Assembly (NCBI GenBank): GCA_945910005.1
Contig: OX246746.1
Coordinates: 28,203,468-28,267,467 of the forward strand
DNA from: Isoperla grammatica
Taxonomy: Eukaryota > Arthropoda > Insecta > Plecoptera > Perlodidae
DNA length: 64,000 nucleotides
Direction: 5' to 3'
Each line of letters begins with the position of its first letter. Within the stretch, counting starts at the first letter, position 1. Positions 1-8,590 of this stretch are shown here, in pieces. Under the pieces are notes generated by a model, which was given only the letters and a program-made list of their open reading frames with translations, was not told the DNA's origin and did no database searches. Both the position numbers and the translations under genes were made by a program.

Positions 1-1091
1 TTTCTGTTACAATGTAGAAGAGTAGGCATTGGCTGACGCTCAACTATCTCTTGTAGATAGTAACGCACACGGGTGTATGTTCCGACCAGTAGGCCAAGGG
101 GATTTGTACAACTGCTCTTGGAGCCCTGCACTGGACTTTGTTGCAGGGTGTTACGGCTAATGCTGTGCCTGACGATGTCGCCTGGTATTGAGTGGTTCTT
201 TGTGTAACCTGCTTACAGATTAGTTCCAATCATGAATGATTATCACTCCCAGAAGAAGGTTCAGACATTTAAATTTAACAATTATTTAAACTTAATAAAA
301 TTAAGACAATACGATTATGATAGTTTATAATACTAAAGATACACACTTTGTGTTTAAATATAATAAAATAGCGCCTTGGAAAACATAATAGATGAATGGA
401 TCATCTTGATGCTCGAATTTAATGTAGAAAATGTCTCGGTTTCGTCTCGAGCCTGAAAAATCCCTTGTTGCTCACCCCTAAAGGTTAGTTCTTTCTATCC
501 ATTGCAATACCGCAGTATGTGCTACACCGCATTGTTTTTTGTCTTGTGAATGACCACCACCTACACACGCTAACCCTCAACGCCCTCAAAACTGGATTCC
601 CCTTAATAAAAAACTCGCTAACCCCAGCGATGTGTGTTGAATCGTATTCAGAAACATTTCTCTCTTCAGTTGCACACAAGCAGCTTTTACTGTGTTCATC
701 GTGAAATAAACAAACATGGCTGACATCTTACTCTCAGCTGTATAAGAAATGTGAAATCTAGGGAATTTATAATTAATATAGAATATAATATGTACATATT
801 ATATTATTTTATAATTACAAGTAAATAAAGTTAAAAATGATAAAAACTGAAAAAATTAAAATGATGTAAACAAAACATGATGATACAAGATCCTCAAATT
901 GCTTCCGTTTCCTTATCCGCCTGTTGGATACTTGTATCCATCTCTTTTCTTACCTCAGAATCACTCTTACGCCTTTGTCTTCTCTGCATGGAGTTGTGCT
1001 ACTACAACATTCATGTGGTACAACGTTCATAAGTAATAAGTAACGAAGCAGTGGCTACACTACGTGTCACTTGGCTAAACCTTGGTGATTA
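1..1091. other. No gene recognised
   Basis: I see no convincing coding region, RNA gene or element end here. Short open frames occur on both strands but resemble no family I know. The stretch 240-420 and 720-900 is strongly AT-rich. It may be intron or intergenic DNA next to the ankyrin remnant. Confidence 0.5.
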
Positions 1092-2512
1092 TCAGTGGTT
1101 CTCTGAATCGTGGTTGCAGTTTAGTAGGCTGGCCGGTATGGTCGACATTACCACTACCTCTCCTATATAATATTTTGAATACCTGCACTTCCAGCCGCAC
1201 CAAACCGAAATGTGTAACGGAATACATCCGTGTTCATCCTTGAAGAAACACGGGCTCCAGCTTGGACTAGTAGTTCTACAACTCATGGATGGTTCATCAC
1301 AGCAACTAAATGCAATGCAGTTTGCTTACAACTGTCTTCATAGAAACGTCTGCACCAGCAATTGCAATAAGTAGTCTATTATTGGAATATAACCTTCATA
1401 ATATCATACTATGTGCAAAGTACCGTAGGGATGTCAACGGGTACCCGTTACCCGCCCGGTACACACGGGTACGGTTCCAACTTTTCAATACCCGTTCCCT
1501 TCTTATGTTCAAAACGAAATCAATTCAACATTGCGATATTTCCCTACTGGCTTCTTTGTGCAAGCATACGAGCCGCTCTTTTCAATTTGCTGGCATTTAA
1601 CTTGACACCCTCCCCCCACCCCCCCCCCCATCCCCCCCCGTCTCGATTTCCCATAGTTGCAAAAATTGAGACGTAAAGCCCAATTAGTATCATCTTCTGT
1701 ATGCCTATGGAAGAATGCTGCGGAACGGTTGCGAGTCCGAGGGAGCGCACCCGCCCGTCATAGCTTAACCGCAATCATTTTCTCGTGTTCGAGCTCGGAC
1801 TATGATGTCATCGCTTTGACGCGGCCGACCACCGTATTCATTGTTACGTGCCTACCGTAGCTGAGACGCAAGCTTTGAAGCTTTGTTGAATACTTCCGCG
1901 ATCGTTTTGCATCGAAGACAATGTAACCTGATACCGTTTAACAATATAATGTCTCTTTCCACAACTTTACGAATCATTTGACACCCATGACGATAAAACG
2001 TGTATTTAGTATTATTTACTACCCGGGTAGTCCGGGTACGGCGCAAGAGTACCCGGGTACAACTATTTCCGGGTATTGACAACCCTAATACAAAGGTGTA
2101 ACACCAACATTGGGTTGCCCATTGATATCTGCACCAAACTTCTGCAAGAACTTATCTCGTTAATCACTGCTTGATGTAACGAACAATCCACTGCATCTAT
2201 CCGAAGATTGGCTGTGAAATGTTGCAAGGGTTCGTCTGCACCTTTATTGAAAGCGATCATGTCGGCACTGCACTTCATCAAACATTAGACAACTTCTAGA
2301 TACCCCTTGTTGGCTGCTATGTTGTCTGCCAGTCTGCTAACTGGAATGGGCTTGATGAGGCGTTGAATCCCTTAACTGATCCATATTTTCTTCTTAAATT
2401 TGATCTTGGTACTTGACTCTTGGATTATGTCTGAGAAGGATTTGCTTGTGTTGCTCACTTCCAGTGCCACCTTGCATTCTTCCTCGTGGTACACACTGCT
2501 CGCAATGGACAT
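1092..2512 (-). pseudogene. Ankyrin-repeat protein pseudogene
   Basis: Read on the minus strand from an ATG at 2512, the translation shows several degenerate ankyrin repeats. Recognisable pieces in order are AANKGYLEVV (about 2325), a DAVDCSLHQAV block (about 2190), FGADINGQ (about 2120), GVTPL (about 2100), then after a 667-bp insertion LHIV, GADVSMK, ELLVQAGARVSS and DEHGCIPLHISV (about 1210). These match the ankyrin pattern of G-x-TPLH plus LLxxGADxN. The family folds into stacked helix-turn-helix repeats that bind other proteins; nothing indicates this protein's partner. In-frame stops (for example after KKKIWIS and after GYLEVV) and at least three frame changes show it is dead. Exon limits are uncertain, so the span is approximate. 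It could be a fragment of a larger multi-exon gene rather than a complete retrocopy. Confidence 0.7.
1421..2087. mobile_element. hAT-like non-autonomous DNA transposon
   Basis: The ends read TAGGGATGTCAA (1426) and, inverted, TAGGGTTGTCAA (2087), a 12-bp terminal inverted repeat with one mismatch. The sub-terminal DNA is rich in GGGTACCCG-like palindromes at both ends. The flanks GTGCAAAG (1413-1420) and ATACAAAG (2088-2095) look like a decayed 8-bp target duplication, the size expected for hAT. Collapsing one copy rejoins an ankyrin TPLHIV reading, which supports the boundaries. There is no transposase. Positions 1641-1695 inside it resemble the LINE-type tail at 3004-3064. Confidence 0.6.
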
Positions 2513-2769
2513 CTATACTTATCCTGTTGCTATTTTCCTTACATTTTCCTCCTTATGCCTGCCCTCTTTGTGATTAAGAACACCACTAATCCGCCATGCC
2601 CCCACCCCTTTACTGGAGTATCCTTATGACTACTACCCTGGCGATCATTAATTAATGCGTCTGATTTGACTAGCGTCGTATGACCTAGCTGTGGAGTACA
2701 TTGAAAATAAATCCACTAGCTTCACCAAGACGTCGACTTCCCCATACTTCAAGTACATATGACCGCCAT
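2513..2769. other. No gene recognised
   Basis: Spacer between the ankyrin remnant and the next repeat. A short segment near 2660-2700 resembles the end of the repeat copy at 21770-21800. Confidence 0.4.
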
Positions 2770-3064
2770 CCCACGTAAATCCTTTTGGCCCGTCTGGGCC
2801 CGGGGAAGAATAGGCCCAGAGTGACTCTGCTACTCGTAAGAGGCGACGAAAGGAGACCCTGTCCCATTCCTCCCCAATGTCCCACTGAATATTTCTCCTC
2901 CCACTTGGCCCTGCCCTCCCTTGCTGGACTCCCGTATGACGACCCACGCGACGTACAACGGATTCGGATGTGGCTTTGTTCTTCATTATCACCCGCTCAT
3001 CGTCTCGATTAGCCGTTGTTGCAAAAATATGAGACGTTAAGCCCCATTAATCAATCATCATCAC
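2770..3064 (+). repeat. Interspersed retroelement tail, copy 1
   Basis: A GC-rich block beginning near GCCCGTCTGGGCCCGG (2790) and containing GTAAGAGGCGACGAAAGGAG recurs at 21502-21817. The block ends with TGCAAAAATATGAGACGTTA and then an ATCATCA-like tail, an arrangement typical of LINE 3' ends. I cannot assign the LINE clade. Open frames across it appear incidental. Confidence 0.55.
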
Positions 3065-3818
3065 ATAAATCCTTCTGTGCCCTCCCAACACACCCCCATC
3101 CTGTGGTTCATTTCCAGTGTTTGTACCATCCCACTAATCACGACCGTCGCCCAAGACCAATCGCCAGGATTGAAACAAGAGCGGCTTATGCCCCAAATAC
3201 AAAAAAAATGCATAATCAACTGCACTCAGACTGACTCTCAAACTTCCCAACCACTTCCAGACTTCCAGCCAAGAAGAGACGGGCCCAGGGCCGGTCTACC
3301 CAAACGTAGGCTTCGCTGAATGGTTCGCCCTGGGACTGACCGGCCCCGTCTGATCCACATCTTCTCTTGTCACCACCGTGGCTTTCCCCCCTTATTTTTT
3401 CTTTCTATGTCTATTCCTACCCCATTTGTGGAACGTTCCTTCATAGATGAGTTTGGCAGAGTTACTACTGTTCAGGATTCAACCCCCCTCCCCCAAACCT
3501 AAAAAACTCTCAAGGCTCTATTTAAACCCCATGGCCTGACAAGAGTTTACTACATTTACTGTCGTCAGCATGGGCTAAACACTGGCATTCCACTCGGTAT
3601 ACTTTTCTAATTTTGTTTGCATCAGGTTACCAAGCCTGTCCATTCAGTTATCCTCCTTACATAAGGCAAGAAAGTAGTTGCTGATGGTCTTATGATCTTG
3701 CATCGTTATGGGTTGTGGTCTGGTCTTGTTTTGCTTGTTTATTGCCTGCCTGATCCCCATCTGGGCCTGCGGTAACTCCTCGCCCCCCCCCCAGCACATT
3801 AGCATATTCCCTCCTTCC
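3065..3818. other. No gene recognised
   Basis: Pyrimidine-rich sequence without a recognisable gene. A small inverted repeat (GGGCCGGTC near 3288 against GACCGGCCCC near 3338) is present. A diverged relative of that block may lie at 8795-8870, since both share a GCTGAATGGTT core. Confidence 0.4.
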
Positions 3819-4189
3819 TCAATCATCCTCTTGCTGTTCTTTCCCATTCTTCTCAGTTACCCTTGATCTCATCCCTTCCGTTTCTCCTCTTGCATCCATC
3901 CCTCGTCCTTCTCCATGGCCATCGCCTTTCTCCTTTTCCTTCCATCTGGGTTCGGGTTTAGGCCTCAGCCTATTGGCAGAAGCCTTCACCTTTCCTAGTC
4001 CCACAACTTCCCCGGCAGCTGATTCCACTCCACGGTCGCCCTTCCCAGGAAGGAGAACTTACCTATATCTGTCCTCCATGTCCTTCTTTCTATTTTCCAC
4101 TGGTGATCCCCCCTGCCCATGTAACTGGCTCCTTCAACCGCCCTACTTAATTCCCCCCACCCCTCATGCTTCCTTACCACCCTGTACAT
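3819..4189 (-). pseudogene. LINE ORF2 C-terminal fragment
   Basis: The minus-strand translation between 4189 and 3995 contains TDIGKFSFLGRATVEWNQLP, closely matching the 'TDIxKYSFxNRTxxxWNQLP' block found after the reverse transcriptase in many animal non-LTR retrotransposons. The frame breaks near 4000 and a second frame continues to 3819. In a live element this part follows the polymerase in ORF2 and serves target-primed reverse transcription. Here it is a short truncated fragment. It lies next to the RT fragment at 4265-4465 on the same strand, so both may come from one element. Confidence 0.65.
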
Positions 4190-4264
4190 TATGAAAATAA
4201 TATGCTTTATATATTAACAATTTGCATTGCCTTGGTATCTCTTTTTTCCAAATCAGTTTCCTCA

Positions 4265-4465
4265 CTAACTGGAAAAAATTTCAGCTGTCCCCGTGCGTCT
4301 TCCAATCTCCTTGTCAATTTTACCATCAGATGAGATGATGCTTCCAAGATACTTGAAATCCTGAGTCTCTACTAGTTCTTTGCCTCGCAGTACAATCTTT
4401 GGCCAATCTGCTTTCCTCTTCTTATATTCCCCAATCCCCATAACCATCACTTCGCTCTTAGCCAT
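4265..4465 (-). pseudogene. LINE reverse transcriptase fragment (thumb-side region)
   Basis: The 66-residue open frame includes KSEVMVMG near the start and FKYLGSIISSDGKIDKEI in the middle. That pair is the conserved stretch following the catalytic palm in non-LTR reverse transcriptases (K-T/S-E-VM... then FKYLGS-xIS-DG). No catalytic YxDD motif is retained, so it cannot be active. Both sides run into unrelated DNA. Confidence 0.8.
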
Positions 4466-4581
4466 ACTTATCTCTAATCGATAATAAATAATGAAATTAA
4501 TTAGACATAAAAACCATACCGACTATTGTAGGACACATTTAGAGCATTCAGTATGTCAGGCTAACCAAATCACAATGTGCT

Positions 4582-4586
4582 GTTGA
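4582..4586. repeat. Target site duplication, left copy (GTTGA)
   Basis: GTTGA directly abuts the LTR at 4587 and recurs at 7560-7564. A 5-bp duplication is typical of Ty3/Gypsy integration. Confidence 0.9.
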
Positions 4587-4785
4587 TGTGATGTTACGTA
4601 GGATAATATAAGACACAATATATTATAGAAGTAACGTTTATTAGTAGGTTCGTACATGACGAGATGTAACAAGCTGGACTGCCATAGCTACACTGACGTC
4701 ACGCTCGTGCGTCCCTGCTGGCCTCTAGCGGGCTCCACATACACTACATGTAGCCAATCTTACAGACATCCACATTATCATCACA
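4587..4785 (-). repeat. 3' LTR
   Basis: 199 bp, starting TGTGATG and ending CATCACA, so each LTR carries 7-bp inverted ends. On the minus strand it contains AATAAA, a plausible polyadenylation signal, followed by the TA-rich end. Confidence 0.93.
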
Positions 4786-4793
4786 CCTTTCCA
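4786..4793 (-). other. Polypurine tract
   Basis: On the minus strand TGGAAAGG immediately precedes the 3' LTR. This is the place and composition expected for the plus-strand DNA primer of an LTR element, though it is short. Confidence 0.6.
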
Positions 4794-4939
4794 TCAAGTA
4801 TCAATTACTGGACTGAATATAATAAAAAGTACAATACAATGTAATTACAATATTTAAAAAGGTAACATTAGATCAATGTCTTAATAACCTAGACTAATTA
4901 CTATTTTGTTACATAAACATAGGTATAAATGAACATGAC

Positions 4940-6652
4940 TTACACATAGTCATCAAGCTTTTTAGGTCTTTTAACCACCCTACCACTTCGGGTTTGTTTT
5001 CTAGGACACTCTACACCTTTCTGAGGAATCTCTTTTGTGCCCTCTTCCTCCCCCATATCTCCATCCACTCCATCATCCATTACTAGGGGTACTGGATGGA
5101 AATCAGTTGAAGATTTTCGAAGAACCACCCGGTTCCTGCGAAGCTCCCTATTTTGCTCCGTCTGAACTACATACGATCTAGGTGCTCCATGCCGAGTGGT
5201 TACAACCGCAGGTTCCCAGACACCTTCTCGCCTTAGCACTACCTTTTCTCCTGGTTGCAATTCGGGTAAGCAATGTGCCCCTTTGTTGTAAAATTGCTGT
5301 TGCTTTACCTGGGCCTGACGAAGTTTTTCTCGGACATTGATTGGAATCTCAGGTTGCAGTTTACCCTCACTCATAGGTAAACGTGATTTAAGGTTACGAC
5401 AAAACAATAGTTGTGCTGGTGACAACCCTAACCCTGTTACAGGTGTATTTCTATATTCTAACAGAGAACGATACACATTTTGATTTTCATAGTTAGCTTT
5501 TTTCATCATAACCTTTACCAATTTCACCGCATTTTCCGCCATGCCATTAGACTTGGGGTACCTGGGACTTGATGTCTTCAACCCAAAATTCCAACTTTTA
5601 GCAAATTCTTTGAATTTAAAACTAGCAAATGGCATGTTATCGGACATTAACGTGTCCGGAATACCAAACCGTGAAAAGATAGATTGCAGTTTGAGAATTA
5701 CCTCCTCTGCTGTCTTGAACTGCAGTTCAATGACCTCAATCCACTTTGAATAATAATCCTTCACAACAAGGTATGATTTTCCGTTACAATCGCAGATGTC
5801 CGCCGCCAATGTTTGCCATGCCCGATCAGGTATCGGATGTGACATTAACGGTTCTTTAATAGCTAAGGGAATTCTCCGTGTAGGTTCTACCTTAGGTTTA
5901 GCGTCTGGTTGCATTTCCATTTTATAGACCCCTGGCACACACCCTAAGCCTGAGAATACATCTTTATATTCCTCCAACCAATCATTTTTGGTTATGGGTA
6001 CACCTAGTTGACTCTTATTTACCTCAACTTTGTCTACCTTTTTTATCAGCCCTAGCTGTATGCATGCTTCTAATCCTAGCAAAGGTACACTCTTAGTGTC
6101 TGTGACCATGAACGGAACACTGACCTTTTTATCTCCTTTTTCACAAAGTAACGTTATGCATCCTTTAGGTACAATTATTTTATCACCAAATGCTACTAGC
6201 TTTATCTTAGTATTTTGTAACTGGCCTACATTATGCAGTTTCTTAAAATACCTGTACGGCATGATACTTGCTTCCGCACCAGTGTCCAATTTGAAACTCA
6301 TCTTGTATTTCGCTATGATGAGGTCTGTAGTCCACGTCGAGCCTGTCGTCGATGTCACTGCATCGATTCTGCCGACTGCATCCATCTTGACCATCTGGAA
6401 GTCTTCTTCACTGCCCGATTGATCGCTGGGTGGCTCGTTGTGTGGGTCGTACTGCTTCTCAACCTCTTGGACAGCCTTCTTCTTCATGCGGCACATCTTG
6501 TTGAAATGTCCTTTCTTCTTACACCCCGAGCAGACTTGCCCATAAGCCGGACATTTTCTTGGCAAATGTTTGTACCCACAGAACTTACAGTTGGTGGACG
6601 GTAATTTGTCACTGTGAGATAGCTTGTTGGTGGTGTGCTTGTTATGTTGCAC
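4940..6652 (-). CDS. Gypsy nucleocapsid-protease-integrase frame lacking reverse transcriptase
   Basis: A 570-residue open frame from 6652; it has no ATG start, and the first codon is GTG because the frame is really a continuation of gag. Two zinc knuckles occupy residues 22-34 (CX2CX3HX4C) and 41-54 (CX2CX4HX4C). The aspartic protease motif LDTGAEASI is at 122-130 with Asp123. Residues about 215-269 are the linker that normally leads into reverse transcriptase. At about residue 270 the frame jumps to the integrase core: ADI (Asp285), SDN (Asp338) and the Glu of MAEN (Glu373), a D-D-E set with 34 residues between the last two, one fewer than usual. The C-terminal part (about 467-512) resembles the GPY/F-type chromatin-side domain. 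RT and RNase H are absent. The usual G after SDN is M here, so integrase activity is doubtful. Confidence 0.92.
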   Translation of the reverse strand: MQHNKHTTNKLSHSDKLPSTNCKFCGYKHLPRKCPAYGQVCSGCKKKGHFNKMCRMKKKAVQEVEKQYDPHNEPPSDQSGSEEDFQMVKMDAVGRIDAVTSTTGSTWTTDLIIAKYKMSFKLDTGAEASIMPYRYFKKLHNVGQLQNTKIKLVAFGDKIIVPKGCITLLCEKGDKKVSVPFMVTDTKSVPLLGLEACIQLGLIKKVDKVEVNKSQLGVPITKNDWLEEYKDVFSGLGCVPGVYKMEMQPDAKPKVEPTRRIPLAIKEPLMSHPIPDRAWQTLAADICDCNGKSYLVVKDYYSKWIEVIELQFKTAEEVILKLQSIFSRFGIPDTLMSDNMPFASFKFKEFAKSWNFGLKTSSPRYPKSNGMAENAVKLVKVMMKKANYENQNVYRSLLEYRNTPVTGLGLSPAQLLFCRNLKSRLPMSEGKLQPEIPINVREKLRQAQVKQQQFYNKGAHCLPELQPGEKVVLRREGVWEPAVVTTRHGAPRSYVVQTEQNRELRRNRVVLRKSSTDFHPVPLVMDDGVDGDMGEEEGTKEIPQKGVECPRKQTRSGRVVKRPKKLDDYV

Positions 6653-6700
6653 TCCTGAGGCATCAATGATTCTTAAATTCTCTAGCTGTTCCAGCTGACT

Positions 6701-7225
6701 CTAGCTCGCCTCTGCAGCACGACAGTGTTCTGAGGCTTGTTTCAAGGTCAGGGCTGGGAGACGCAATAGACGCTCCCTCAAGGACTTGTCATGTATGCCT
6801 AAGACCACGCGTAGTGTAAGCATTTGTTCGAGCTGATCTCGGAACTCACAAGACGCGGCCATCTTCTTGAACGAGGTTAAAAAATGGTCATAGGGCTCAC
6901 CTTCAACTTGAACATGTGTGAAGAATTTACTCTGCTCGAAGATCAGGTTCTTGCGAGGGTTGCAGTATGCCTCAAACTTCGACATAACATCCTCCACCTT
7001 GGCATTGTTCTCGTCATCGTTGAATGTAAACGTGTTGAATACTTCTAAAGCGTCCTCTCCTATTAGATTCAAGAGAATTGCAGTTTTCACTTGTTCTGGC
7101 TGCTTGTCCTTGCCCGATGCTTGCATAAATATTTCATACCGCTGTTTGAACTTTCTGAAGTTCTCGGCAACATTACCGGACGCCAAGTCTAGTATCGGCG
7201 GCGGATGAAATAATGCGTCAGCCAT
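6701..7225 (-). CDS. Gypsy gag (capsid region)
   Basis: 174 residues from ATG at 7225. It matches the retrotransposon gag capsid family in layout: an N-terminal FRKFKQRYEIFMQASG stretch, AILLNLIGEDALEVFNTF, a central FEAYCNPRKNLIFEQSKFF and C-terminal RLPALTLKQASEHCRAAEAS. Gag assembles the cytoplasmic particle that packages element RNA. The frame ends with a single TAG at 6701-6703 before any zinc knuckle. The same frame is open again immediately downstream and runs into the 4940-6652 frame. The stop is therefore either a recent nonsense mutation or a readthrough signal. Confidence 0.88.
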   Translation of the reverse strand: MADALFHPPPILDLASGNVAENFRKFKQRYEIFMQASGKDKQPEQVKTAILLNLIGEDALEVFNTFTFNDDENNAKVEDVMSKFEAYCNPRKNLIFEQSKFFTHVQVEGEPYDHFLTSFKKMAASCEFRDQLEQMLTLRVVLGIHDKSLRERLLRLPALTLKQASEHCRAAEAS

Positions 7226-7342
7226 GCTGCGAGCTGTGGCTTGGCTTGGCTTCTTTGTCTAGCCTAGGTAGGCCTACTCACGAATCTTCTTACTCAACGA
7301 TTCTTCTTAGCCTACTTCTTGCAGCCGTCACAAATCATCACG

Positions 7343-7360
7343 TCCCTTGTTCTGACACCA
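7343..7360 (-). other. Primer binding site, tRNA-Leu type
   Basis: Directly after the 5' LTR the minus strand reads TGGTGTCAGAACAAGGGA. The first 11 bases complement the 3' end TTCTGACACCA that is typical of animal leucine tRNAs. The match beyond that is not convincing. Confidence 0.8.
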
Positions 7361-7559
7361 TGTGATGTTACGTAGGATAATAAAAGACACAATATATTAT
7401 AGAAGTAACGTTTATTAGTAGGTTCGTACATGACGAGATGTAACAAGCTGGACTGCCATAGCTACACTGACGTCACGCTCGTGCGTCCCTGCTGGCCTCT
7501 AGCGGGCTCCACATACACTACATGTAGCCAATCTTACAGACATCCACATTATCATCACA
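7361..7559 (-). repeat. 5' LTR
   Basis: 199 bp, same length and ends as the 3' LTR. It should carry the promoter on the minus strand; I see no clear TATA box. Confidence 0.93.
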
Positions 7560-7564
7560 GTTGA
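7560..7564. repeat. Target site duplication, right copy (GTTGA)
   Basis: Exact partner of 4582-4586. Confidence 0.9.
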
Positions 7565-8330
7565 TTTAGATTTTCGATTTCGAAGACCATTCTTGAGATA
7601 TAATTTAAAAATGAAAATTTTGTGCGGTTTTTGACGTAGAGACATCCTTCACTCGTAAGTATCATTATTTGTCACACATGAGAATGATCTTTTTTTGTTT
7701 CCAATTTTCACCTGGAACCCCTTTAAAGGCAGGACAATCACAAACAAAACTTAGCCGCTAACTTACAAAACATATAGGCTAACGGGTTTTGTCTTGTGCG
7801 AGACGACATGTTTTCTCACATGGCCAAAACACCTGTAGCCTTAAACTTGTGGTCAATTCAAGTTTGTATGCTCCAAACTGAAACTTAGAAAGTAGGCCTA
7901 TATTAAATTTATGAATAAATTTCATATAATGGTACCATATATACAATATAGGCCTACACAGTACAAAATAAGAAAAAATTATACAAAAATTTTAAGGAAT
8001 ACAAAAAGATACATAAATTAATAAAGATTTCACTGTGGATTTACAAAAAATTTCCCTCATTGAAATCAAACATTTACATCCGGGCCTTGAAGCTACTTTC
8101 AGTTGAATAAAATTTAGTTGGTCTAAATCCTAAAAAATCCCCAGCCCGGACCAAATAGGAAGTCGAACCATATAACCTGCTGTATCTTAAGCTCGGCAAT
8201 AAAACTGCACGACCAAAGGTATCTACGTTTGCTAGCCAAGTTTCATTGTAAACACGCCTTAAACATCTAAAGAAACATCGATCAATCGGTCAGCAGTGGA
8301 CCAGGGAGGCAATTCCTTAAAGTTTTCATG
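7565..8330. other. No gene recognised
   Basis: AT-rich DNA with several AGGCCTA palindromes and no recognisable coding or RNA feature. Confidence 0.45.
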
Positions 8331-8445
8331 TGACGACATAACTCACTTTGTGATAGGCTATCTAAGTGGTTATCACTTGCTGCAGCTTAAATAGCATTTA
8401 GCCGATAGGAAGTGATAACCACGTACCTATCAGGGTTACGTCACC
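8331..8445. repeat. Palindromic (foldback) element
   Basis: Two arms pair: GTGGTTATCACTT (about 8378) with its complement AGTGATAACCAC (about 8410), extended outward by TGATAGG against CCTATCA and GTGACG against CGTCAC. The loop is AT-rich. Small size and arm structure suggest a MITE. It lies directly 3' of the U2-like sequence. Confidence 0.6.
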
Positions 8446-8454
8446 GCGTGTGAC

Positions 8455-8590
8455 AACTCACACGAGTCGCCTTAACTCGTGATACTCCAGTTTCTGCCAG
8501 TCGGCCAAAAATCAGTTTAATATTCTGGTTTTACCAGATATTAAGCTGATAAGAACAGATACTACACTTTGATCTTGGCCGAGAAGCGTG
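8455..8590 (-). ncRNA. Compact U2 snRNA-like sequence
   Basis: The minus strand from about 8588 reads CGCTTCTCGGCC, then AAGATCAAAGTGTAGTATCT and GTTCTTATCAGCTTAATATC, which is the U2 5' domain, including the GTAGTA that pairs with the intron branch site. Compared with ordinary U2, about 8 bases of stem-loop I are missing. Next comes a perfect small stem CTGGT-AAA-ACCAG, then AATATTAAACTGATTTTTGG, with an Sm-site-like ATTTTTGG in the usual place. A 7-bp hairpin CACGAGT...ACTCGTG follows in place of the 3' stem-loops. Ordinary U2 is nearly 190 nt; this is about 130. It could be a divergent U2 variant, a truncated U2 pseudogene or the head of a U2-derived SINE. No snRNA promoter element was recognised upstream. 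Confidence 0.7.

Larger units (their letters stand above)
4587..7559 (-). mobile_element. Ty3/Gypsy LTR retrotransposon, internally deleted
   Basis: A 2,973-bp element bounded by two 199-bp LTRs and a perfect 5-bp target duplication. It is transcribed on the minus strand: 5' LTR 7361-7559, primer binding site 7343-7360, gag 6701-7225, a protease-integrase frame 4940-6652, purine tract near 4786, 3' LTR 4587-4785. The LTRs differ at one position that I could see (TAATATAAG versus TAATAAAAG), so insertion was recent. A full element of this kind is about twice as long. The missing part is the reverse transcriptase, RNase H and the N-terminal zinc domain of integrase, lost by an in-frame join. 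It could move only with enzymes supplied by another copy. Confidence 0.93.

Noticed and set aside
1413..2095. An active hAT transposon
   Set aside because: The interior has no transposase-like frame and the target duplication has already diverged.
2648..2992. 114-residue minus-strand frame with an SPGPDGPKG segment as a gene
   Set aside because: The sequence is antisense to a GC-rich interspersed repeat that recurs at 21502, where this frame is not preserved.
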